Assembly: GCA_002311345.1 (NCBI GenBank)
Contig: DCAA01000002.1
Span: 87,043 to 111,401, forward strand
Length of the DNA stretch: 24,359 nucleotides
Direction of reading: 5' to 3'
Source of the DNA: Planctomycetes bacterium UBA1146
GTDB taxonomy: Bacteria; Planctomycetota; UBA8108; UBA1146
Made by a program: the position numbers and the translations under genes. Of the stretch, positions 15,443 to 22,384 are shown piece after piece (the first letter of the stretch is position 1; each line of letters starts with the position of its first letter). Below the pieces are notes generated by a model. That model searched no databases. It was not told where the DNA came from and saw only the letters and a program-made list of their open reading frames with translations.

Positions 15443-16651
15443 TTGGCGAGTACGGGACTTTGGCTAGTGGGTGCGCGAGGTGGAATCTCCACCACGGTGA
15501 TCGCAGGCCTCGCAGCACTGAAATCGGGACGCAAGAAACCGACCGGCTTGATCACCGAGACCACCCTCTTCGATGGCTGTGATCTTCCTCCGCTCGAGGA
15601 CCTGGTCGTAGGTGGGCACGAAATCCGTACCGGGACTTTGCTCGAGAGCGCCCAGGCCATCAACTCCGACAGCGGTAGCATCAGATCCGAATTGATCGAG
15701 GCGATCCGCGCAGATCTCGAGGCCGCCGATGAGAGAATCCGACCGGGGATCCTGATCAATGCGGGGGAAGCGATCCTTTCGCTCGAAGGAGTCGACCAGG
15801 ACTGTCGTCACGATCATCCAGCCGAAGCAGTCGCACAGGTGGAGAAAGACCTCCGTACTTTCATTGAAGACAACCGTCTCGAATCTCTGGTGGTCGCGAT
15901 TCTGTCCTCGACGGAGGCTTCCATCGCCGAACATCCGGCTCACAGCAAGGGAATTGATCTTCTATCTGCGATGAACTCGGGAGAAGTGGAGGCGTTCCGC
16001 TCCAGTACGATCTACGCCATCGCCGCAGCAAATGTCGGAGCGGGTTTCATCAATTTCACTCCTTCGCCGGCAGCATTGTTGCCCGCCACCTGCGAACTGC
16101 TCGAAGCTGGAGGCTCTCCTTATGCTGGCAGTGACGGCAAAACCGGAGAGACCCTGGTCAAATCGGCACTGGCTCCGATGTTTGCCCAGCGGGCCCTGAA
16201 GGTGCTGTCATGGCAGGGGTACAACATGCTCGGAGATCGCGATGGAGAGATCCTGGCCCACGAAGAAAATCGTCAAACGAAACTCAGTTCGAAAGGGGAA
16301 CTCATCGAGCACATACTTGGTGAAGATGTGCACAACCAGGTTTCCATCGATTACGTCCCGAGCCTTGGAGACAACAAAACAGCATGGGATCTGATCCATT
16401 TCGAGGGATTCCTCGATCACCGCATGACGATGCAGTTCACCTGGCAAGGATGTGACGCGATCCTCGCTGCCCCGCTCGTCCTCGACCTCGCCCGGCTACT
16501 GGCAGCCGCTGGCAAGAGGGGCGAATCCGGGCTCCAGAAGCACTGTGCGATCTTCTTCAAGAGTCCACACCGTTGCCGGATCCATGACCTCGCCAGTCAG
16601 TACCGCGCTCTGGCGGATTACGCCCGCCGAAACTCGTCCACGACTTCCTGA
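15443..16651 (+). CDS. ino1: Inositol-3-phosphate synthase (myo-inositol-1-phosphate synthase)
   Basis: The enzyme converts glucose-6-phosphate to inositol-3-phosphate with NAD+. The N-terminus GLWLVGARGGISTTV is the Rossmann nucleotide-binding segment of bacterial MIPS, and the blocks GKTGETLVKSALAPMF, NMLGDRDG and DYVPSLGDNKTAWDLI are characteristic. Length (402 residues) fits the bacterial form. The start is TTG 15443, six bases after GAGGGA; a later start would cut the nucleotide-binding fold. Only 17 bases separate the U tract of the rpsU terminator from this start, so transcription must come from upstream through or within the terminator. The product could feed inositol lipids or inositol-based solutes; which is not shown here. 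Confidence 0.92.
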   Translation: MASTGLWLVGARGGISTTVIAGLAALKSGRKKPTGLITETTLFDGCDLPPLEDLVVGGHEIRTGTLLESAQAINSDSGSIRSELIEAIRADLEAADERIRPGILINAGEAILSLEGVDQDCRHDHPAEAVAQVEKDLRTFIEDNRLESLVVAILSSTEASIAEHPAHSKGIDLLSAMNSGEVEAFRSSTIYAIAAANVGAGFINFTPSPAALLPATCELLEAGGSPYAGSDGKTGETLVKSALAPMFAQRALKVLSWQGYNMLGDRDGEILAHEENRQTKLSSKGELIEHILGEDVHNQVSIDYVPSLGDNKTAWDLIHFEGFLDHRMTMQFTWQGCDAILAAPLVLDLARLLAAAGKRGESGLQKHCAIFFKSPHRCRIHDLASQYRALADYARRNSSTTS

Positions 16652-16767
16652 GCCGAAACGATACCGCCTTGGAACCCACTGGAGGCACCGCTGGCAGCAG
16701 GTGACAACGCTGGACCGCGCGGCGATTTCAAGTGCAGGGCTGGATCGGGCCAGAATACTCCAGAATC

Positions 16768-16809
16768 AAAAAAAGAGGCGCCGCTAGTAGAGGATACCAA
16801 CTGCGCCTC
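16768..16809 (-). terminator. Intrinsic terminator, minus strand
   Basis: On the minus strand, arms at 16803-16809 and 16775-16781 pair over 7 bp, continue after one mismatch for 7 more pairs (16795-16801 with 16783-16789), and are followed by seven T (complement of A 16768-16774). It ends the predicted small RNA and could also stop read-through from the thioredoxin-fold gene before it becomes antisense to the inositol-phosphate synthase gene. Confidence 0.8.
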
Positions 16810-16833
16810 ATGGGCTCTGAAAGGTGGGATTCT
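16768..16833 (-). ncRNA. Candidate small RNA of about 66 nt
   Basis: A consensus promoter on the minus strand predicts a transcript starting near 16833, and an intrinsic terminator ends it near 16768. The RNA would consist of an unpaired 5' part of about 24 nt containing the pyrimidine-rich UCCCACCUUUC, then a long hairpin. The hairpin has a 7-bp GC-rich base (GAGGCGC/GCGCCUC), one A-G mismatch, a 7-bp upper stem with two GU pairs, and the loop UCCUC, followed by seven U. Both the 5' part and the loop resemble anti-Shine-Dalgarno sequence, so translational repression of mRNAs is a possible role; this is inference. An ATG inside the hairpin has no ribosome-binding site and its frame runs past the terminator. 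I do not recognise it as a known RNA family. Confidence 0.55.
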
Positions 16834-16840
16834 GAAGATC

Positions 16841-16869
16841 AATGTAAGCGATCAGGGCTAGATTGTCAA
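16841..16869 (-). promoter_or_regulatory. Strong sigma-70 promoter, minus strand
   Basis: A perfect TTGACA -35 (complement of 16864-16869), a 17-base spacer and TACATT as -10 (complement of 16841-16846, five of six matches) form the best sigma-70 promoter I found in the window. The predicted start is the A at about 16833. No gene in this orientation follows for which it could be the promoter; the transcript would meet the terminator at once. Confidence 0.75.
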
Positions 16870-17030
16870 GCCAAGTTAACCGTTGCAAAGGCTCGTAACT
16901 TCCAGCACATCGCTTCACTACTTCTTCATCCGAACCAACGCTCCTGCAGGACCAGGAGTTCCGGCAATTTTATTCTGACAATGGTAAGGGGTACCCGCCA
17001 AGGAGATGAGCAACAGGGAGTTGGCGCGTT

Positions 17031-17414
17031 TCAGGAGTTATTGCCCGGTTTTTCCTGAGGCGGAGCCGGTTGCGGAACACCGTAGAAGGCGACCGAATCC
17101 TTGAAGAAGATTCTCAGTTCGGCCGGCAGCAGGATGCGTTCCAGGCGCTCCACCTCTTCGGGCCCATCGAAGACCACCAGGGTCGGTACGGTCCGGATTG
17201 AATAGCGCTTCAAGAAACCAACCTCCTGGAGACGAACCTCGACTTCCGAGAAATCGAGTTGACCCTGAAACTCGGGAGCGATCAGCGCCAGAGAGCGACG
17301 CATGAAGGAGCAGGATGTGACCATCGAGCAGGTGAAATGAACCAGCAGCAACCCCTGGTTTTCAGAGATCCTGTCCTCGAGTTGTTCGATTTCGAAGAAG
17401 TGGAACTGGCCCAT
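17031..17414 (-). CDS. Thioredoxin-fold protein lacking the CXXC motif
   Basis: The 127-residue protein has thioredoxin topology: an LLLVHF central strand, the active-site helix, and a TVPTLVVFDG strand with the cis-proline. At the active site the usual CGPC is replaced by VTSC, so the nucleophilic cysteine is lost and only the resolving position (C35) remains, with an extra cysteine at C29. It should not act as a normal disulfide reductase. The start MGQFHFFEIEQLED (ATG 17414) has GGAG seven bases upstream; the frame is open to a GTG at 17483. The C-terminal tail is Pro/Gln-rich. There is no signal peptide. It is divergent from mrp, so a role linked to Fe-S or redox metabolism is possible but not shown. 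Confidence 0.75.
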   Translation of the reverse strand: MGQFHFFEIEQLEDRISENQGLLLVHFTCSMVTSCSFMRRSLALIAPEFQGQLDFSEVEVRLQEVGFLKRYSIRTVPTLVVFDGPEEVERLERILLPAELRIFFKDSVAFYGVPQPAPPQEKPGNNS

Positions 17415-17541
17415 CGACTCTCTCCCATTCGATTCCCCCATTGAATTCCCGATCTCATCCCCAGCCTGCAACGATGGTATCACCGGGATCGGTCAAATTC
17501 TCCAAGTAGCGCTCTCACACGACCCGTGGGCATGAAAAGAT

Positions 17542-17675
17542 GGATAGGACAGGTGAGGGAGTGAGGTTCGATTGCCGGAGCACCTCCCTATCGCTACCAT
17601 CCGTCAGGGAATGGTTACCTATCCTGATGCCGTTGGCGGTCATACCATTCTCATATCATCGGGAGAGGTGGTTCG
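17542..17675 (+). promoter_or_regulatory. Possible structured leader of mrp
   Basis: GATAGG (17543-17548) plus AGGTG (17551-17555) can pair with CACCT (17581-17585) plus CCTATC (17587-17592), an 11-bp interrupted stem. GGATAGG (17542-17548) can instead pair with CCTATCC (17618-17624), and ACCAT/ATGGT (17596-17600/17611-17615) forms a small inner stem. CACCTCCC (17581-17588) is also complementary, with a two-base bulge, to the ribosome-binding region at 17661-17670. These mutually exclusive pairings look switch-like. I found no clear promoter upstream, so transcription of the whole segment is assumed, and no known riboswitch class is recognised. Confidence 0.35.
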
Positions 17676-18767
17676 ATGTCGTTTGACAAGAAGAGAGTCG
17701 TCGAGCAAGTGAACCAGGTGCTGGATGCGATTCCGCTGCCGGGAACCCCGAGTAGTGTCGTTAAAGCGGGAATCGTCCAGAGAGTGATCGCACATGAAGG
17801 TGAGATCACCCTGGTTCTCCAGTTCTCTTCGGGTCTCACCACCCAGGAGAACTCCCTGTGCGATCGCATCGAAGATGAAATCCGCGCCATCGACGGTGTC
17901 GAGAAAGTCACTCTGTTGAAAAAGTCGAGTGACTCGACTGCCGATGACAAGACTCCCAGCGGAGCCAAGGGCCCCGGATCATCTGTCGTAGGTGCTCAGG
18001 AAATACCGGGTGTCGCCCACATCGTCGCCGTTGCCAGTGGCAAGGGAGGTGTGGGAAAATCCACCATCGCGGTGAATCTCGCCATGGCGCTCTCTGCTCT
18101 GGGAAAACGAACTGGACTGCTCGATGCGGACGTGTACGGCCCGTCGACTCCGAAGATGCTCGGCACCGAGGAATCCAGGCCGGCTGCCACCGAGCGTGAG
18201 ACCATCGTTCCTGTCGAGGTTCACGGACTCAAGACGATGTCTATCGGTTACCTGCTCGAGGAGGACTCGCCAGTGATCTGGCGCGGGCCGATGGTCACAG
18301 GATTGCTGCGACAGTTCTTATTCCAGGTTGAATGGGGAGAACTCGATTTTCTGATCCTCGATCTCCCGCCAGGAACCGGAGACGCACAACTGACCCTGGT
18401 TCAATCGCTCGCCCTCGACGGGGGCTTGATCGTGACCACCCCACAGGATGTCGCGTTGCTGGATGTACGAAGAGGAATCCAGATGTTCCAGCGCACCAGC
18501 GTTCCCATCCTCGGGATCCTGGAGAACATGAGTGGCTTCGAGTGCTCCCACTGTGGTCAGGTCACCGAGATCTTCCAGGGGCAAGGAGGCGAGAAAGCGG
18601 CTCAGGATTACGGGGTCCCCTTCCTCGGCAAGATCCCACTGGAACCCGCCACTGCCGCCAGTGGAGACAGCGGGATTCCGGTGCTCGTCAGCGATCCGAA
18701 AGGTTCGCTCGCCACGGTGATGATGAGCACCGCCCACCGCGTCATGGAACTGATCGCGACCGCCTAG
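17676..18767 (+). CDS. mrp: Mrp/ApbC-family iron-sulfur carrier ATPase
   Basis: Residues 1 to about 80 form a MIP18/DUF59-like domain. A low-complexity linker follows, then a ParA/Mrp-type NTPase with the deviant Walker A GKGGVGKST at 122-130, DADVYGPS at 150-157, DLPPGTGD at 229-236, and the cluster-binding C290-x-x-C293 in ECSHCG. The family assembles and delivers [4Fe-4S] clusters as a dimer in the cytoplasm. At 363 residues it has the standard bacterial two-domain size. The ATG at 17676 is preceded by GAGAGGTG at good spacing. Its leader can fold in alternative ways. It is divergent from the thioredoxin-fold gene and convergent with the heptosyltransferase gene, 26 bases away. Confidence 0.94.
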   Translation: MSFDKKRVVEQVNQVLDAIPLPGTPSSVVKAGIVQRVIAHEGEITLVLQFSSGLTTQENSLCDRIEDEIRAIDGVEKVTLLKKSSDSTADDKTPSGAKGPGSSVVGAQEIPGVAHIVAVASGKGGVGKSTIAVNLAMALSALGKRTGLLDADVYGPSTPKMLGTEESRPAATERETIVPVEVHGLKTMSIGYLLEEDSPVIWRGPMVTGLLRQFLFQVEWGELDFLILDLPPGTGDAQLTLVQSLALDGGLIVTTPQDVALLDVRRGIQMFQRTSVPILGILENMSGFECSHCGQVTEIFQGQGGEKAAQDYGVPFLGKIPLEPATAASGDSGIPVLVSDPKGSLATVMMSTAHRVMELIATA

Positions 18768-18793
18768 AAGCGGTTCTCTTCGACCGTTCGCCG

Positions 18794-19813
18794 TCAGGCT
18801 GTATCGAGCCAGCGGCGTGCCTCGGCGATCACCTGGTCCGGTTCGATCTCCTCCATGCAGCGATGATGTCCCAGAGGACAGACCTTCTGCTGGCAGGGGC
18901 TACATTCGAGTTCCTTGCGGATCACGCTGGTCGTCTCGAGGAAAGCATCGGTGTAATCAGGGCTGGTTGGTCCCATCAGCACCACCTGTGGGGTTCCGAC
19001 TCCGGCGGCGATGTGGCGAGGACCGGTGTCACCTGTGACCAGCAGCGAGAGTCTCTCCATCAGCACTTTCAGTTCATCGAGAGGCCACAACCCCCGGCAA
19101 AGGTTGACCAGTTCACCACCGATTCTGGCCTCGAGATCCAGTGCCAGTTCTTCTTCACCAGGTCCACAGGTGATCACGATTCCACAGTCATCCTCTTCGC
19201 GCAGTCTTCGAGCCACCTGCGCCATTCGATCGAGGGGCCAGATCTTCGACGGTCCGAAAGCAGCACCCGGATGAAATCCGATCCAGCGTCGATCAGTATC
19301 GATGGAAAGACCGGCAAGTCGCACTTCCGCTCTTTGTGCAACTGAATCGGGGATTCCCAGCAGTGAACCCCGACCATCTCCAGTGGCACCCAGGACCCCT
19401 ACGACCTCGAGATACTCGTAGTGCATCGGAATCGCTCGCTTGCCGGGCGCCAGTCGGTGAGGACGCAGTGGATCGGTCAACATCCAGCCGCGGGCCTGAC
19501 GGGAGAAACCGATGCGACGCGGAATTCGAGCCCGCCATGTCTCCCAGGCACTACGAAATGAATGGGGTAGGATCAGTGCCACATCTGCATCAAACTCTCG
19601 AGCGGCGCGAATATTACCTGCGCCATGATCGCTGACGATCCAGCGGTCAAATAGATTGGCGCCATCGAGAAGTGGTTCGAGATGTGCCCCGCCCATCAGT
19701 GCGATGGTCGATTCCCGAAAACGCCGACGCAACGCTCTCAGTGCCGCCGTTGCCATCACAGCATCTCCGACCCACGTCGGGAGCCTGATCAAGATTCGTG
19801 AGAAGTCTGTCAC
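18794..19813 (-). CDS. waaF: ADP-heptose:LPS heptosyltransferase (GT9 family)
   Basis: The 339-residue protein matches the WaaF/RfaF type: an N-terminal ILIRLPTWVGDAVMATAALR nucleotide-fold start, and a C-terminal donor-binding region with GFHPGAAFGPSKIWP and VTGDTGPRHIAAGVGTPQVV. The GDTGPRH block is typical of GT9 enzymes. A cysteine-rich CSPCQQKVCPLGHHRC segment follows. It transfers heptose to the LPS inner core at the inner membrane. The start chosen is a GTG at 19813, four bases after the pilT stop, without a strong ribosome-binding site; the frame is open to 19882 within pilT. With hldE nearby, heptose activation and transfer are encoded together. Exact acceptor specificity (heptose I or II) is uncertain. 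Confidence 0.88.
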   Translation of the reverse strand: MTDFSRILIRLPTWVGDAVMATAALRALRRRFRESTIALMGGAHLEPLLDGANLFDRWIVSDHGAGNIRAAREFDADVALILPHSFRSAWETWRARIPRRIGFSRQARGWMLTDPLRPHRLAPGKRAIPMHYEYLEVVGVLGATGDGRGSLLGIPDSVAQRAEVRLAGLSIDTDRRWIGFHPGAAFGPSKIWPLDRMAQVARRLREEDDCGIVITCGPGEEELALDLEARIGGELVNLCRGLWPLDELKVLMERLSLLVTGDTGPRHIAAGVGTPQVVLMGPTSPDYTDAFLETTSVIRKELECSPCQQKVCPLGHHRCMEEIEPDQVIAEARRWLDTA

Positions 19814-19817
19814 TGGA

Positions 19818-20882
19818 TCATGAGTTCTGGAGATGCTGGAACTTCTTCTTCTCGGCTGCCCAGCGGTACGCGTCCTCACCACTGATGAGGCCCTCCTTCA
19901 GTCGCGACATGATGGCATCGTCCATCAGTTGCATCCCCTTTCCTCGACCGCCTTCGATAAGCGAGATGATCTTGTGCACCGCTCCTTCGCGGATGATGTT
20001 GGGCAGGGACCCGTCGTAGAAGAGCAGTTCGTTGACAGCCACACGCCCCTTGCCGTCCTTCCCGGGGATCAGCAACTGGGCGATGATCCCCTTCAGGGAA
20101 CAAGACAGCATCGTTCGAACCTGATTCTGTTGCTCCTCGGGGAAGACGTCGATGATCCTGTCGATGGTCTTGGCCGCACTGTTGGTGTGCAACGTGGCGA
20201 AAACCAGGTATCCCATCTCCGAGGCGGTGATGGCAAGTCCGATCGTCTCCAGATCTCGTAGTTCTCCCACCAGAATCACATCGGGATCCTGACGACCCAC
20301 CGACCTCAGCGCCTTGGCAAAACTCTCGGTATCGATTCCCACCTCGCGCTGCGTAATCTGAGATTTTTTGTTCTGATGTACAAATTCGATCGGCTCCTCG
20401 ATGGTGACGATGTGCCTCGACTGGTTGCGATTGATGAAATCGATCAAGGCAGCAAGTGTAGTCGACTTGCCACTTCCGGTCGGACCGGTACAGAGCACCA
20501 GTCCGTTTTTCAAATTGCAGAAATTTTCGACGTGAGTCGGGACCCCTAGTTCCTCGACCGGCTTGATCTCTTCCGGGATGAGGCGGAAGACTCCTCCCAT
20601 CCCCCGTTGCTGCTGGAAATAACTACAGCGGAAACGAGCAATTCCGGGCATCGCGTAGGCCCAGTCCAGATCGTTCTGCTCGGCAAAAATTTTACGTCGG
20701 CTCTCGTCGAGAACCGGCAGTAACAGTGACTCGACCTGGGCATTGGTCAGCGGATCCTTAGAGATCGGGCGCAGGTGACCATGAACCCGTATCTTGGGTG
20801 GCATTCCCGAACAGATGTGCAGGTCCGAGCCATCCAGGTCACGGATCATCATGAGCAGTTTCTTGATCGGTTCGGTCGACAT
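19818..20882 (-). CDS. pilT: Type IV pilus retraction ATPase PilT
   Basis: The 354-residue protein has the full PilT layout: an N-terminal PAS-like domain with SDLHICSGMPPKIRVHG, Walker A GPTGSGKST at 133-141, an Asp box (TIEEPIEF), Walker B DPDVILVGELRD at 199-210, the His box TLHTNSA around H232, and the C-terminal retraction signature SLPNIIREG near 292-300 (AIRNLIRE in the best-studied PilT). The hexamer depolymerises pilin at the inner membrane base of the pilus. AGGAG overlapping the upstream stop codon serves as its ribosome-binding site; the gap to the upstream PilT-type gene is only 8 bases. The heptosyltransferase gene follows directly. Confidence 0.95.
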   Translation of the reverse strand: MSTEPIKKLLMMIRDLDGSDLHICSGMPPKIRVHGHLRPISKDPLTNAQVESLLLPVLDESRRKIFAEQNDLDWAYAMPGIARFRCSYFQQQRGMGGVFRLIPEEIKPVEELGVPTHVENFCNLKNGLVLCTGPTGSGKSTTLAALIDFINRNQSRHIVTIEEPIEFVHQNKKSQITQREVGIDTESFAKALRSVGRQDPDVILVGELRDLETIGLAITASEMGYLVFATLHTNSAAKTIDRIIDVFPEEQQNQVRTMLSCSLKGIIAQLLIPGKDGKGRVAVNELLFYDGSLPNIIREGAVHKIISLIEGGRGKGMQLMDDAIMSRLKEGLISGEDAYRWAAEKKKFQHLQNS

Positions 20883-20890
20883 CGCTGCTC

Positions 20891-22267
20891 CTATCCCTGC
20901 ATTCCAGTGGTGTCTTCTGAATGGAAGCGTGCCACCTCGGGGGTGATGAGCCCCTTGCCCAACAACGCCCGGATGGAATCGGCCATCGTTACCATCCCTC
21001 GCTTCTTTCCTGTTTGCAACACCGAGGGAAGCTGGAAGGTTTTCCCTTCCCGGATCAGGTTCCCCACTGCCGGCGTCGAGAACATGATCTCCAGCGCCGG
21101 CTCCACTCCGGTTCCATCCTTGCGCGGCAGGAGTTGCTGGGAGATCACCCCCCGCATCGATTCGGAGACCATCGCACGGACCTGCTCCTGCTCCCTCGGC
21201 GGGAACACATCGATGAGACGATCGATGGATCGCACCGCATTGATCGTGTGAAGCGTCGCGAGAACCAGGTGCCCCGTCTCAGCCGCGGTGATCGCCATCG
21301 AGATCGTTTCCATGTCTCGCATCTCACCAACCATGATCACATCGGGATCTGCACGCATCGCTGAACGCAGCGCGGTGTAGAAGGTCTGAGTGTGGCGACG
21401 CACGTGACGCTGGTTAACGTTGCATCCTGCCGGTTCGAAGATGTACTCGATGGGATCCTCGACCGTTACGATGTGATCCTTCCGGTTGTGGTTGATCAGA
21501 TTCACGAGCGCAGCCAGGGTCGCCGATTTGCCACAGCCAGCAGGACCGGTGACAAGCACGATCCCCTGGTTGTACTGGGTGAACTCGGAGAGGCTGTCTG
21601 GCAAGTGGAGGTCCGCCAAGGAGGGTATCGTGTCCGGGATGATGCGGAAAATCGCCTCCAGACCCTTGCGCTGCCGATAGCAATTGGTTCGATACCTGCC
21701 CGACTCTCCGAGTTCGAGGCAGAAATCGATATCGAAATGCTCGCTGAGTTCCTTCCACTGCTCCTCATCGAGCATGGCGCGGATGGCCCGACTCGTGTCC
21801 TCTGCTGTCAGCACCGGATGCTTCCACCGAACCAGGTGCCCGTGGATCCGCACCAGGGGAGGTGAATCGACCTGGAAATGAAAATCTGAACACCCCAGTT
21901 GACGAGCTCTCATCAGATAATCGTCGAGCGGTTTGCCATGGAGATCGGAAAAGTCCATTCGGTCCAGGTCTGAAAGGGAAGTCACCCCTTTCCTGGCAGC
22001 GGTCGGGACCTCGTTTTCGTCAGTCTCCGCCTCGCCCTGACTCGTGGCCCGTTGGGAGATTTTCTGGGAGATGGTGCGGGCATGTTGCTCTGTGATGAGA
22101 CCCTCGGAGACAAGCAACGCTCCAAGATCAGCTCCGGCGGGTAACTGTGCCATCACCTTGCGGAGTGTGGCTTCTTCCACCAGTTGATTCTTGAGTACGA
22201 TACGACCGAATCTCGCCGCATCTCTGGAGGAACGGTCGGCCGTCCCCTCCCTGGTCTCATCGGTCAT
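20891..22267 (-). CDS. PilT/PilU-type ATPase with N-terminal extension
   Basis: Residues from about 115 to the end form a second PilT-type motor with SDFHFQVDSPPLVRIHG, Asp box TVEDPIEY, Walker B DPDVIMVGEMRD (307-318), ATLHT and VGNLIREG. Walker A reads GPAGCGKSA (241-249) rather than GPTGSGKST, so the loop differs but keeps the catalytic lysine. The first ~75 residues contain two similar helical units (FGRIVLKNQLVEEATL and LGALLVSEGLITEQHA), like the N-terminal modules of GspE/PilB-type proteins, followed by an acidic linker. It resembles the PilU accessory ATPase in being paired with pilT, but the gene order (upstream of pilT) and the extension differ. The ATG at 22267 is preceded by GGGGAGAGAG. 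Confidence 0.88.
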   Translation of the reverse strand: MTDETREGTADRSSRDAARFGRIVLKNQLVEEATLRKVMAQLPAGADLGALLVSEGLITEQHARTISQKISQRATSQGEAETDENEVPTAARKGVTSLSDLDRMDFSDLHGKPLDDYLMRARQLGCSDFHFQVDSPPLVRIHGHLVRWKHPVLTAEDTSRAIRAMLDEEQWKELSEHFDIDFCLELGESGRYRTNCYRQRKGLEAIFRIIPDTIPSLADLHLPDSLSEFTQYNQGIVLVTGPAGCGKSATLAALVNLINHNRKDHIVTVEDPIEYIFEPAGCNVNQRHVRRHTQTFYTALRSAMRADPDVIMVGEMRDMETISMAITAAETGHLVLATLHTINAVRSIDRLIDVFPPREQEQVRAMVSESMRGVISQQLLPRKDGTGVEPALEIMFSTPAVGNLIREGKTFQLPSVLQTGKKRGMVTMADSIRALLGKGLITPEVARFHSEDTTGMQG

Positions 22268-22290
22268 GTCTCTCTCCCCGTGGATAGGGC

Positions 22291-22315
22291 TCCGGAAAAG
22301 GAAATCGTTTCCGGA
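22291..22315 (-). repeat. Hairpin in the leader of the PilT/PilU-type gene
   Basis: TCCGGAAA (22291-22298) and TTTCCGGA (22308-22315) form a perfect 8-bp stem with a 9-base loop, 24 bases upstream of the ATG at 22267 and 70 bases downstream of the hldE stop. There is no T tract after it on the minus strand. It may be an operator or an mRNA structure that separates expression of hldE and the pilus genes. Confidence 0.5.
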
Positions 22316-22384
22316 AGGGCTCTCCAGAAACTGCTGCTCAAGTACCGTCAGACGGATCCGCGCCCACGGCGCAGAACTGGCATC

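Larger units (their letters stand above)
16652..17030. other. Intergenic region with candidate small-RNA unit
   Basis: These 379 bases lie between the convergent inositol-phosphate synthase and thioredoxin-fold genes. They hold a minus-strand sigma-70 promoter (16841-16869), a minus-strand intrinsic terminator (16768-16809) and, at 16941-16958, a 6-bp hairpin CTCCTG/CAGGAG that might weakly end plus-strand transcription. I see no supported protein gene here. Confidence 0.6.

Noticed and set aside
16732..16812. ATG frame inside the candidate small RNA (leader peptide)
   Set aside because: The ATG has no ribosome-binding site, sits in the hairpin, and the frame extends beyond the terminator.
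16618..16842. Minus-strand frame of 74 codons
   Set aside because: Its first codon lies inside the -10 element and it runs through the terminator into the end of the inositol-phosphate synthase gene.
18332..19345. Plus-strand open frame of 337 codons
   Set aside because: It is out of frame in mrp and then antisense to the heptosyltransferase gene.
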